A model generated the notes under the pieces. It ran no database searches, had not been told where the DNA came from, and worked only from the letters and a program-made list of their open reading frames with translations. DNA of 11,942 nt from Pavlovales sp. CCMP2436 (lineage: Eukaryota > Haptophyta > Pavlovophyceae > Pavlovales): contig MU631752.1 in NCBI GenBank assembly GCA_026770615.1, forward strand, positions 90,460 to 102,401. The letters run 5' to 3'. Within the stretch, counting starts at the first letter, position 1, and each line of letters starts with the position of its first letter. Below, piece after piece: positions 1 to 7,190 of this stretch. Both the position numbers and the translations under genes were made by a program.

Positions 1-270
1 CCCCTTTCGGCGCGCCACCGCTCGGTATCGTACTTGCCGGCTGCGTCTAAAAATAGGTCCCCGGGCAAATTCCCGGGCTTTGTTTAAACCTTGCTTAAAA
101 TACTCACCAAACGGCAAAACCTGCGATTTTTCCGCGCGACTCTCTGACGTGCTCCGTCCTCTTGCTCCGGCTCCGTGTCATCGTCATCGCGCCTCGCTTA
201 GCTTTTGCCGCGGCGGTATTGTTGACGTCGCACACGTGCCGGCCAACCAATCCTCCTCAACTCGGCCAAC
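1..270 (+). promoter_or_regulatory. 5' flank / probable promoter and 5' UTR of the phosphate transporter gene
   Basis: This is the stretch immediately upstream of the PiT start codon. Two CCCGGG hexamers (60-65 and 72-77) are separated by an AT-rich hexamer and form a compact palindromic/direct-repeat unit. The palindrome GTTTAAAC follows near 82-90. I see no clear TATA box or transcription start. Short reading frames overlap this stretch but have low-complexity translations and are not convincing. The promoter role is inferred from position only. Confidence 0.3.
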
Positions 271-1830
271 ATGGAGCTCACCACCTTCCAGGTCCACTAC
301 GAGTGGATCGTCGTCCTCGGCTGCTTCGCCGCCTTCTTCACCGCGTACGGCATCGGCGCCAACGATGTGGCCAACGCGTTTTCGTCGTCCGTGTCGTCCA
401 AGGCGATCACGATGCGCCAGGCGCTCTTCATCGCGGCCATCTTTGAGTTCACCGGCTCACTCCTGCTCGGCGCGCATGTGACCGAGACGATTCGGTCCGG
501 CATCGCGAACACCAAGTGCTTCACACACATGCCCGCTGTCCTCATGTGGGGCATGTGCTCCGTCGACATTGCAACGGGCATCTGGCTCTGGGTGGCCACC
601 TACATCGAGCTGCCCGTCTCGACCACGCACTCCACCATCGGCGGCATCATCGGCATGACGATCGTCGCCGCTGGCGCCGACTGCGTGATCTGGACGCAGG
701 ACATCCCCGACTTCCCGTACATTAAGGGCGTCAGCGTCATCGTCGTCTCGTGGGTCTCGTCGCCGCTGTGCTCGGGCATCGTCGCCTCGCTCGCCTTCCT
801 TGTCGCGCGCACCTTCGTGCTGCGCAGCCCCAGCTCGACCGAGCGCGCGCTCGCCACCTACCCACTGCTCGTGTGGTTTGTGATCTCGCTGGCCCTCTTC
901 ATGCTCATCATCAAGGGCACCAACAACGTCAACGGCACCTGGGACCCGCAGGGCAAGGACCTGGGCGCGGCGTGCGGCATCTGCATCGGCGGCGGCCTCT
1001 TCCTTGCGCTCATCGCCTGGGCGTGCAAGCCCTTCATCCGCGCCATGGTCGACGCGGTGAGCGATGAGCCGGAGGAGGCAGGCAAGAACTCCGCCGACGT
1101 GGCGATGGACCTGTCGACCGACGCGGAGGAGCCCAAGACGAACAGCATCCTGGCGTGGGTGCGCAAGAACATCGACGTGGACCCGACGGCCGTCGCCGCG
1201 CGGTCGGGCGACAAGATCGCCGCGATGCACGAGAGCGCCGAGAAGTTCCCGCCCAAGACCGAGCAGGTCTTCCGCTACATGCAGGTGATCACCGCCTCGA
1301 TGATGTCCTTCTCCCACGGTGCCAACGATGTGGCGAACGCGATGGGCCCCTTCTCGGCCGTCTGGTTCATCTGGAAGTCGTCGGGCAAGTTCGGCAGCAA
1401 GAAGAACGACGTTGGCGAGGACATGTACTGGATCCTCGCCATCGGCGGCCTCGGCATCGTCGTCGGCCTCGCCACGTTCGGCTACAAAATCATCTGGGCG
1501 ATCGGCGTCAAGCTCACCAAAATCACGCCGAGCCGCGGCTTCGCGATCGAGCTCGGCGCCATGTTCACCATCCTGCTCGGCTCGCGCTTCGGCCTGCCGC
1601 TCTCGACCACGCACTGCGCCGTCGGCGCGACTGTCGGCGTCTCGATGACCGAGGGCCGCCGGGGCGCGACCAACTGGTGGTTCTTCCTGCGCATGATCGC
1701 GGGCTGGTGCTTGACGATGGTCATCAACGGCCTCTTCACCGCGTGCATCTTCTCGATGGGCTACTGGGGCATCCACTGGGACGACGACCAGATGATCGGC
1801 CCCAACTGGAGGCACCCCTACACCAACTAG
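271..1830 (+). CDS. Sodium-phosphate symporter / inorganic phosphate transporter, PiT (Pho4, SLC20) family
   Basis: This 519-residue polytopic membrane protein is predicted to import inorganic phosphate coupled to a cation, probably Na+, across the plasma membrane or an organelle membrane. The two inverted-repeat halves typical of PiT proteins are both present. The signature GANDVANAF is at residues 29-37, and its second copy SHGANDVANAMG lies around residues 348-359. The paired STTH motifs follow: PVSTTHST at about 115-122 and PLSTTHCA at about 443-450. About ten to twelve hydrophobic segments are visible, split by a hydrophilic charged loop at roughly 265-340, which is the usual place for the large cytoplasmic loop. 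The length fits fungal and algal members (about 500-600). The ATG has A at -3 and G at +4, a good eukaryotic start context, and leads directly into the first signature. The stop is TAG. The frame is uninterrupted with no intron, and third positions are strongly GC-rich, unlike the transposon-derived ORFs downstream. Subcellular location and coupling ion cannot be read from sequence. Confidence 0.97.
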   Translation: MELTTFQVHYEWIVVLGCFAAFFTAYGIGANDVANAFSSSVSSKAITMRQALFIAAIFEFTGSLLLGAHVTETIRSGIANTKCFTHMPAVLMWGMCSVDIATGIWLWVATYIELPVSTTHSTIGGIIGMTIVAAGADCVIWTQDIPDFPYIKGVSVIVVSWVSSPLCSGIVASLAFLVARTFVLRSPSSTERALATYPLLVWFVISLALFMLIIKGTNNVNGTWDPQGKDLGAACGICIGGGLFLALIAWACKPFIRAMVDAVSDEPEEAGKNSADVAMDLSTDAEEPKTNSILAWVRKNIDVDPTAVAARSGDKIAAMHESAEKFPPKTEQVFRYMQVITASMMSFSHGANDVANAMGPFSAVWFIWKSSGKFGSKKNDVGEDMYWILAIGGLGIVVGLATFGYKIIWAIGVKLTKITPSRGFAIELGAMFTILLGSRFGLPLSTTHCAVGATVGVSMTEGRRGATNWWFFLRMIAGWCLTMVINGLFTACIFSMGYWGIHWDDDQMIGPNWRHPYTN

Positions 1831-2095
1831 GCGCTCGCACCGCCCACTTCTCGCACACCGCCACCGCCGTTGTTCGCGCGAGCTCTGAAGTCCCTATTCC
1901 CGGAGCCGCGCTTGAGCACCCGCGATACCGGCCGCTCGCCGCACGCCAGTCCATCGTCTGTCGTTTTTTTTGTATATATTTGACGACAGCAAATAAGGAC
2001 TACCTTGTGTACATAGTAAGACTATGATTTTCTGACCGGATTAACTGATCTAGACTCAGCGACGCAGTCCACATTGCGCCCATGATAGTGTAAGT
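1831..2095 (+). other. 3' flank of the phosphate transporter gene
   Basis: GC-rich sequence just after the TAG stop gives way at about 1965 to AT-rich, T-rich sequence, as expected at a 3' UTR and its end. No canonical AATAAA is present. An AATAAG (1992-1997) is the closest hexamer. No gene is seen here. Confidence 0.35.
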
Positions 2096-2098
2096 TTA

Positions 2099-3637
2099 TG
2101 ATAGGGATTCAAGCTAGCGTCTGACTGTTCTGAATGCTGTGCTGGTCTGAGCGCTGCGTTGCCCATTGCCTGCTGCGTGCCTTAATCGGCTGCGCTGGCT
2201 TGGGTGCCACCGCGCGTGCCGATGGATCTCCGGTAGTGTGCCCGGGCAAGGGCGTTTAGGGAGATGATTGTGTAAGTCATCGGGTAGCCAATTGCATTGC
2301 CGAAGCACGCACGCAGATGCCAGTTGCGATATGGAAGGTCATTGGGTCGAAGGCTGTCAGATGTCAGCACTGGATGGTCCGGGATCCGGGGATAGCATCC
2401 GCGGCTAGACCCCTGAGACGGATCCTATTCAAACCTATTCAATAGGCAAGGTACAAGCTGTCGCCATTTGTTTCTAGTTCGTTCTCCAGAGCTGAGCCTT
2501 GGAGGGTAGGGTCTCAAGAGGCAAAGATAAAGCCCTGGCTCATCAGAACTTCCTCCCAATTACGAAAATTTCAGCATGGCAGACGATGACCCTACGTCGC
2601 TGCCGCTCGAGCCTGAGCCGATCGCCGAGAGGCCGCTTGACATCGGAGACTCGATGTGCGGTATCACCTGCACCTCGGCCACACAGGAGGCTATAAGCGA
2701 GGGTGTCGCTCGCTCTCCACGCCGCCTAGAGCGCCCACTGACTCGTGCCTATTGGTACCTCCTGAAATTTGCCTATTCAATAGGAATATATTTTTTAGTT
2801 AAAAACTGCATTTAATTATTAATATTTAAATAGTTAATGAGACCAGGTCATAATAGGCCACTGGGAGGCCGCATCGTCAATCTGATTGAATCCTGGCTAT
2901 CCACATGTCGTTGCGTCCACGGCAATGTCTGGTGACCTTGGGTGTCTGATGCCCGGTGCGTCGGCTACAGCGTGCCGAACGTAGCCTATTAAATAGACCA
3001 AAAAGTTGGTTAAATAGGCTCAGGGGTCTAGCCGTCCGGCGTCGGTTGCTTTGGCGGTGGTGCTGCGTTCGCCTTGGCGTCTAGAAAGGGGGGGGGTAGG
3101 TCTCGGCTTCACCTTGTGGCTGGAAAGCACGTGCAGCTCCTTCTGCTGCGCGTGCGAGTGGTGCTCCTGTGTCGGCCGTCAGGCGCGGATTGAGTAAGTC
3201 CGAGCTGATCTGCATGGCGATCTGCTCTGCACGGCGTTTCACCGTCAGCGCAGATTGAGTAATTCCGAGCTGCTCTGCATGTCGATCTGCTCTGCACGGC
3301 GTTCCAGCACCAGATCGGTCAGAGAGGAATCAGTCGACGGCGGATCGGGCCGTCGACGTGGGTTCGAAGTGGCGCTTCCTTCTCCCCCCCATCTTGCTGT
3401 TCCGTAAAAATGCGGCTGCAGCTGCGTGCGGAGGAGCCTGGATCTGATGCCGTCATGCCGTATGCCGACATCAAGGACTTGGGAGGTTGCGCAAGTGGCG
3501 CAGCTGAAGTCTTGGGATCGTCTTCGTCTGCTTCTTCGCCTGGAACATCGCTGGGCGATCTGGCGGAATGCAGCTTCTCCACAGAGGTCAGAGCGCAGCG
3601 CGCTCATCGATCTGCGGCGAAGACGTCGTTCACATGT
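2099..3637 (+). repeat. Left arm of a large composite inverted repeat (foldback-like element)
   Basis: Reverse-complement matches to the right arm occur in order. 2099-2129 pairs with 4879-4909, 2271-2334 with 4543-4607, and 2379-2387 with 4489-4497. 3115-3637 pairs with 3794-4450. The arm is interrupted by the TIR element at 2402-3034, and the pairing resumes after it. Within 3245-3607 the minus strand reads a Pro/Arg/Asp-rich frame that resembles the plus-strand reading of the opposite arm (shared SDVPG, EADEDDP and SNPRRRPDPPS). The arms therefore look like two diverged copies of the same sequence, possibly a fragment of a transposon ORF. Identity falls off in places and I cannot compute it exactly. 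The product, if any, is unknown. Confidence 0.75.
2402..3034. mobile_element. 633-bp terminal-inverted-repeat element (non-autonomous DNA transposon)
   Basis: The element begins CGGCTAGACCCCTGAG (2402-2417) and ends with its exact reverse complement (3019-3034), a perfect 16-bp TIR. TCCG is repeated on both outer sides (2398-2401 and 3035-3038), consistent with a 4-bp target-site duplication. That duplication alone could be chance; together with the TIRs it is persuasive. Subterminal sequence holds several variants of the palindrome CCTATTCAATAGG (about 2435-2447 and 2769-2782) and TTAAATAGGC near the right end, which are candidate transposase-binding repeats. A 79-codon frame (2576-2815) with an ATG lies inside but resembles nothing I know and runs into AT-rich sequence, so I do not call it a gene. 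No transposase is visible. The superfamily is undetermined. Confidence 0.75.
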
Positions 3638-3793
3638 TTAAACACTATAAAACTTTGCTTAAGTTGAGAGGAATTTAGGCGGGCGTCTGACTATTCGAGA
3701 ATATTGCTATTAATTATTATATACAGATAATTTCGAATTGAAATATTTAGCTGCATCAATAATCTTAACTTTTTGAAATAACTAAATAACATT
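3638..3793. repeat. AT-rich central spacer of the inverted repeat, with an internal copy of the terminal motif
   Basis: This AT-rich, roughly 156-bp loop separates the two arms. At about 3668-3701 it contains a diverged copy of the sequence that starts the left arm at 2099 (shared core GCGTCTGACT followed by TTC and GAAT with mismatches). No ORF of note is present. Confidence 0.5.
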
Positions 3794-4087
3794 TCATGTG
3801 ACGACGTCGTCCCTTCAGAGCGAGGGAGCGCGCGAGCTCCAACCTCTGAAGAGCAGCTGCATTTCGCCAGATCGCCAGAGCGATGTTCCAGGCGATGAAG
3901 CAGACGAAGACGACCCCGTTGCTTCAGCGGCACCACTTGCGCGACCTCCCTGGCGAGGCGCAGGTAGAACTCCCGCACAGGGCGCAGCTGCAGACACATT
4001 TTTACGGACCAGCGAGATCGGGGGGGAAGGAGGCGCCACTTCCAACCCACGTCGACGGCCTGATCCGCCGTCGTTTGACTCCTCGCT

Positions 4088-4360
4088 GACCAATCTGGTG
4101 CTGGAACGCCGTGCAGAGTAGATCGCCATGCAAAACAGCCCGGACTTCTCAACCCGCGCTGACGGCCAACACAACGGATCACTCTCTGACCGATCTGGCG
4201 TGGAACGAAGTGAAGAGCAACTCTCCATGCGGAACAGCCCGGACTTGCTCACCCGCGCTGACGGCTAACACAACGGATCACTCGCTGATCACTCGCTGAC
4301 CGATCTGATCTAGTGTGGAACGTCGTGCAGAGCAACTCGCCATGCAGAACAGCCCGGACT
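4088..4360 (+). repeat. About 100-bp tandem repeat inside the right arm
   Basis: Units begin GACCRATCTG at 4088, 4188 and 4298 and carry the phrases GTGGAACG, ATGCRGAACAGCCCGGACTT and ACACAACGGATCACT. The second unit contains an extra direct duplication of ATCACTCGCTG. The third unit is partial. Tandem repeats inside terminal arms are typical of foldback elements. Confidence 0.7.
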
Positions 4361-4476
4361 TTTCCGATAAAATGATGCCGTCGATGCCCAACATATGGAA
4401 GCCGCACGCGCAGCAGATGACGCCGCACGTGCTTTCCGATAAAAAGATGCCGTCGATGCCCAACATATGGAAGCCG
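4361..4476 (+). repeat. 72-bp tandem duplication in the right arm
   Basis: A block starting TTTCCGATAAAA and ending ATATGGAAGCCG occurs at 4361-4404 and again at 4433-4476, a 72-bp period (24 codons), with one visible mismatch in the shared 44 bp. In the frame that is open here, both copies read SDK-x-MPSMPNIWKP. The left arm keeps only the sequence around GGAAAGCACGTGC (near 3122), so the duplication probably arose after the two arms formed. Confidence 0.75.
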
Positions 4477-4931
4477 GGCGCTCTTCCTGGATCCCGGATC
4501 GAGTGCTGCTTTTTGACGTACAGCACTCAGCCCGACGACTCGCCATATCACAACTAGCATCTGCGTGCGTGCTCCGGCACTGCAATTGGGCTACCCGATG
4601 ACTTACACTGTCATGCGGCGCAATGTGGACTGCGCCGCTGCGTGGGGTGAGACACCGCAGTAGAACCTATCTTCGACCAAACCCGAAACGAAATCGCCTG
4701 CTTCGGCCAGCTCTGTCGGCGCTTTGGTACCACCGCAAGGTGACGCTGGATCTCGATATAGTGACGCTCAGACACTGACACTCGTGGCCACCTGGACGCA
4801 GAAAATTGCGCCCCAGGCGGTAGAAGTGGCAGCATAACATAACATAACATGAATAAGATATATTGGCAAAACTTCCATGACAGTCAGACGCCAGCTTGGA
4901 TTCATATCAGTCTTAATAGATTTGCGGTATA

Positions 4932-5071
4932 CAGCAAGGGGTCGCGGGCAATAAGAAGGGTGAACTTTTGAATTTGAGGCTGAGCTTCTTAGCAAATTAC
5001 ATACAAACAATATGCAAAAAACGAGGCTCAGCTTCTCAACGGTACGGCTTCTTATTGCCCGCGATCTCCTG
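4932..5071. mobile_element. TA-flanked MITE, copy 1 (140 bp)
   Basis: The element is flanked by TA on both sides (4930-4931 and 5072-5073). Its ends contain inverted GATCGCGGGCAATAAGAAG-like sequence; the left end carries three extra bases after CAG and one substitution. The interior holds AGCAAATTACATACAAACAA and GAGGCTCAGCTTCT, shared with copy 2 at 9218-9384. There is no coding capacity. The TA target fits Tc1/mariner-type MITEs, a family-level inference only. Confidence 0.75.
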
Positions 5072-5090
5072 TAGCGGCTTGAGCCGCAGA

Positions 5091-5477
5091 CGTTCAACAG
5101 GAGTGAGGTGTTCGCACTCACAGACTTGATCGACGTCAGACTTCAGTCCTGATAGTATGGATAGTAGAGGTTATTATTAGTGGCTCAGCATGGCGGTTCA
5201 ACGGGTGGTGTTCACTCACAGATTTTAATTAACTGTACATTATTGAATATTTGAAATGCAGGCTAACCAACTGCTTGGCAAATTAATTACACGCATACGA
5301 TGGTTGAAAAATTGATTAATTACATTTCAATGGCACCAAAAACGAGGATATCATAATAAGTACTAAACCTTACGGTGTTTCTTATTGCCAGCGATTTCAT
5401 TTATATATTGAAGGGCTAACGTCGACGAAGTCAGTGAGTGAACACCACCTGTTGAACCATGCTGAGTCGCTAATATA
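5091..5477. repeat. Small foldback repeat surrounding a decayed MITE copy
   Basis: 5176-5220 is inverted relative to 5433-5477; one arm reads GGCTCAGCATGG...GTGTTCACTCAC and the other GTGAGTGAACACC...CATGCTGAGTCGC. A third, direct partial copy of the arm lies at about 5091-5143 (GTTCAACAGG, then ACTCACAGACTTGATCGACG). Between the arms, about 5275-5399 resembles a degraded copy of the TA-MITE: it ends TTCTTATTGCCAGCGATTT, and GGCAAATTA is also present. The flanks are AT-rich. No gene is seen. Confidence 0.6.
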
Positions 5478-5485
5478 TATATTGA

Positions 5486-5569
5486 AGGCACGCAGCAGGC
5501 TATGGGCGACGCAGCGCTCAGACCAGCACAACATTCAGAACAGTCAGACGCCAGCTTGAGTTCCTATCA
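5486..5569 (-). repeat. Inverted copy of the left end of the large repeat
   Basis: The reverse complement of this 84-bp stretch matches 2099-2183 nearly base for base (TCTGACTGTTCTGAATG...GCTGGTCTGAGCGCTGCG...CTGCTGCGTGCCTT). It is longer than the 31-bp match at 4879-4909 and could be the true right end of an outer element, or a separate truncated copy. The phrase ATATATATTGAAGG occurs just before it and again near 5582, with a shorter form (ATATATTGAAGG) near 5403. Confidence 0.75.
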
Positions 5570-5604
5570 CTCAGCATCAAAAATATATATTGAAGGGCAC
5601 ACAG

Positions 5605-5656
5605 GAAAACGAGGCTCAAGTTCGTAACGTTGCGGTTTCTTATTGCCCACGATCCC
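5605..5656 (+). repeat. Right-half remnant of the TA-MITE family
   Basis: The order AACGAGGCTC, AAGTTC, GGTTTCTTATTGCCCACGATCCC matches the right half of copies 1 and 2. The left half is missing, so this is a truncated relic. Confidence 0.6.
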
Positions 5657-6300
5657 ATCAGCTGAATCCCATGTATCCAAGAAGCAGAATCTAACGCGAG
5701 GATTCAATAATTTTGGCAATGCTTCTCGACACCTGAAGACACCTCGACCTAATTTCGGAGGCTCTGTTAATTCCGGACAATCTCGTCGGAATCAGATGTT
5801 ACTGTTGGGACATGTAGTGGTAAGCACCGAAGTTTACCCCAGTCTATATTTGACGAAACCTAGCCCGGCATAAGTTATTCTCATATATTCAGGCTGGGCC
5901 CGCTTTGGTGCCCAAAATAGGTGGAGAGACAGCGGGATCAATCAAAAATAAAGTAAAATAACGCAGTAAACCAGCCCCAGGCCGCAGACTCCCTTTTTAG
6001 AATCGGCGCGCCAGTGCCATGAATGGCCCTCCCGTCATCAGAATTTCGCGCAAGGTGATGCCGGGGCTAAACAGAACGACGGTTCTGTGAAGCGCAGACT
6101 GGCGCATGACACTTCACGAGGGCGATAGGTGCGCCTGGGACGGGGGACGATTCTCAGGCTGGGCGGGTCTTCGGAGGAGACGGGCGCACGGTTCGCCTAT
6201 GAGGCGCACGACGACTTTCCGGGCCTTCTTCCAGTCCCCGGGCCTTCGGGGGCGCCGGGGAGCCTTCGCGCGCCTCATGAGCTAGCCGTTGAAGGCCAAT
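5657..6300. other. Unassigned interval with GC-rich self-complementary sequence
   Basis: There is no recognisable gene. A 76-codon frame at 5643-5873 looks like nothing known and begins inside the MITE remnant. The part from about 6127 to 6290 is very GC-rich and self-complementary: TGCGCC (about 6130) faces GGCGCA (about 6183), GTCT/AGAC closes a short hairpin near 6167-6181, and TATGAGGCGC (about 6198) faces GCGCCTCATGA (about 6270). It could be a structured UTR of the retroelement that follows, but I cannot assign it. Confidence 0.3.
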
Positions 6301-6598
6301 CGGATCCGCAGCAGGCCCGTCAAACAAGCACGCATTAACTTCGGACAAGCCCGTCATATTCATACACGGAAATCACCCACGCACAATGCGCTCATCTACC
6401 AAACGGGCCTTCGAAACCATCCAGTCAACCACGCTGACACACCACCCGGGCGGCAAGAAACCCAAAACCAAATATGAGCCAGCAAACTCAAAGTTTCCGA
6501 AACACAATCATGAGCCAGCAAGCCCGCAATTTCCTGCATCTCAAAATCCTGCGCCCGAGGTCCACCCCCGGCAAGGGGAGGATAGACTGGACCAATAG
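6301..6598 (+). repeat. Retroelement tail segment, copy 1
   Basis: This stretch is homologous to 9883-10139. Both start at a shared ATCCGCAGCAGGCCCGTCA and run through CCAAACGGGCC, GAAACC and CATGAGCCAGCAAGCCCGC to CCTGCGCCCGAGG. Both copies lie directly before an R repeat. One frame reads similar protein in both (RS-x-TKRA, KTK, EPA, HPRQG), but most differences are at first and second codon positions. That argues against selection on the protein. It probably represents the 3' part of a second, truncated element. Confidence 0.7.
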
Positions 6599-6607
6599 AT
6601 AAGCCGC

Positions 6608-6654
6608 GTATATTTGCGATTTCTGTCCCTCGGGGCAAAAAATCGCAATATATG
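6608..6654. repeat. Short hairpin at the tail-1 / R-A junction
   Basis: GTATATTTGCGATTT (6608-6622) is followed, after a 17-base loop, by near-exact reverse complement AAATCGCAATATATG. The equivalent junction between tail-2 and R-C lacks it, so it is an insertion or local rearrangement specific to this copy. Confidence 0.55.
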
Positions 6655-6664
6655 TGATACAGAC

Positions 6665-6924
6665 TAGTGACTAAGTAATGGTTTGGGAGTCGCGTAGGTA
6701 TGTCGCGCTTGCAGACGGTGCTGCATCTTCAGACGACGCGGGGGAGATGCAGTGGAGATCGGTCAGCGCGCTAGTCGAGAGTCGTCGTCGATCGTCGTGT
6801 GGCTGAACTGATCAGCGGTGGGGACGGTATCCGTGTGCTCGGGGTGGATTCCTGGATCTGAGTGTTTTTTTCAACGCTCATTTCCAGTGCGATCCTCCCG
6901 GGGACGGACGTTCAACAGAAACTT
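6665..6924 (+). repeat. R repeat, copy A (diverged)
   Basis: Shares with copies B and C the phrases AGACGGTGCTGCAT, CGTCGTGTGGCTGAACTG, ATCAGCGGTGGGGACGG and GATCCTCCCGGGGACGGACG, but with many substitutions. It ends with CAGAAACTT, directly abutting copy B. The hairpin at 6842-6899 is conserved. Confidence 0.85.
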
Positions 6925-7190
6925 TAGCGAGGAAGTGATGTTTGGGATGCGCGAAGGTGGGCCGCACTCGCAGACGGTGCTGCATTTTTAGACAACGCGA
7001 GGGAGAGCAGTGGAGGTCGGTCAGCGCGCCAGTCGAGAGTTGTCAGTCGTCGATCGTCGTGTGGCTGAACTGATCAGCGGTGGGGACGGTATCCGTGTGC
7101 TCGGGGTGGATCCCTGGATCTGAGTGTTTTTAAACACTTGAATCCAGTGAGATCCTCCCGGGGATGGACCTTTAACTAGAAACTTACCCA
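6925..7190 (+). repeat. R repeat, copy B: left terminal direct repeat of the RNase H element
   Basis: Starts TAGCGAGGAAGT and ends near TTTAACTAGAAACTTA. By eye it differs from copy C over about 250 bp at only a handful of positions: G/A in the first 16 bases, a 2-bp indel near 7102, and two changes near 7165-7169. A pair of direct repeats this similar, on both sides of a coding body, is what LTRs look like. However, TG...CA ends, a primer-binding site and a polypurine tract are not evident. The hairpin is at 7104-7159. Confidence 0.85.

Larger units (their letters stand above)
3794..4909 (-). repeat. Right arm of the large inverted repeat
   Basis: This is the reverse complement of the left arm in the order given there, starting at the CATGTGACGACGTC block (3795 onward, opposite 3622-3637) and ending at the terminal motif 4879-4909. 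It is longer than its partner because of internal tandem repeats (4088-4360 and 4361-4476). A stretch at about 4613-4878 has no obvious counterpart in the left arm and contains three ATAAC pentamers near 4834-4850. Open frames here (for example 3798-4121 and 4315-4557) share phrases with minus-strand frames of the left arm, so they are paired repeat-derived readings rather than independent genes. Confidence 0.7.

Noticed and set aside
457..1815. 452-codon open frame on the minus strand across the phosphate transporter gene
   Set aside because: It is the antisense shadow of a GC-rich coding region. Its translation is dominated by Arg, Asp, Gly, Ala and His with no domain pattern.
1155..2027. 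290-codon plus-strand frame overlapping the end of the transporter
   Set aside because: It is an Arg/His-rich out-of-frame reading of the transporter codons and continues into the untranslated region.
2576..2815. 79-codon frame starting MADDDPTSLPLEPEPIAE inside the 633-bp TIR element
   Set aside because: No homology is recognised, the C-terminus runs into AT-rich terminal sequence, and non-autonomous elements often contain chance frames.
3109..4560. CRISPR array
   Set aside because: The repeats are long (72-100 bp), adjacent without spacers, and lie in a eukaryotic inverted repeat.
4768..5121. 117-codon minus-strand frame, and a similar one at 9035-9292 with the shared phrase VCNLLR-x-SAS
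   Set aside because: The shared protein text is simply the translation of the TA-MITE copies, which are non-coding palindromic elements.
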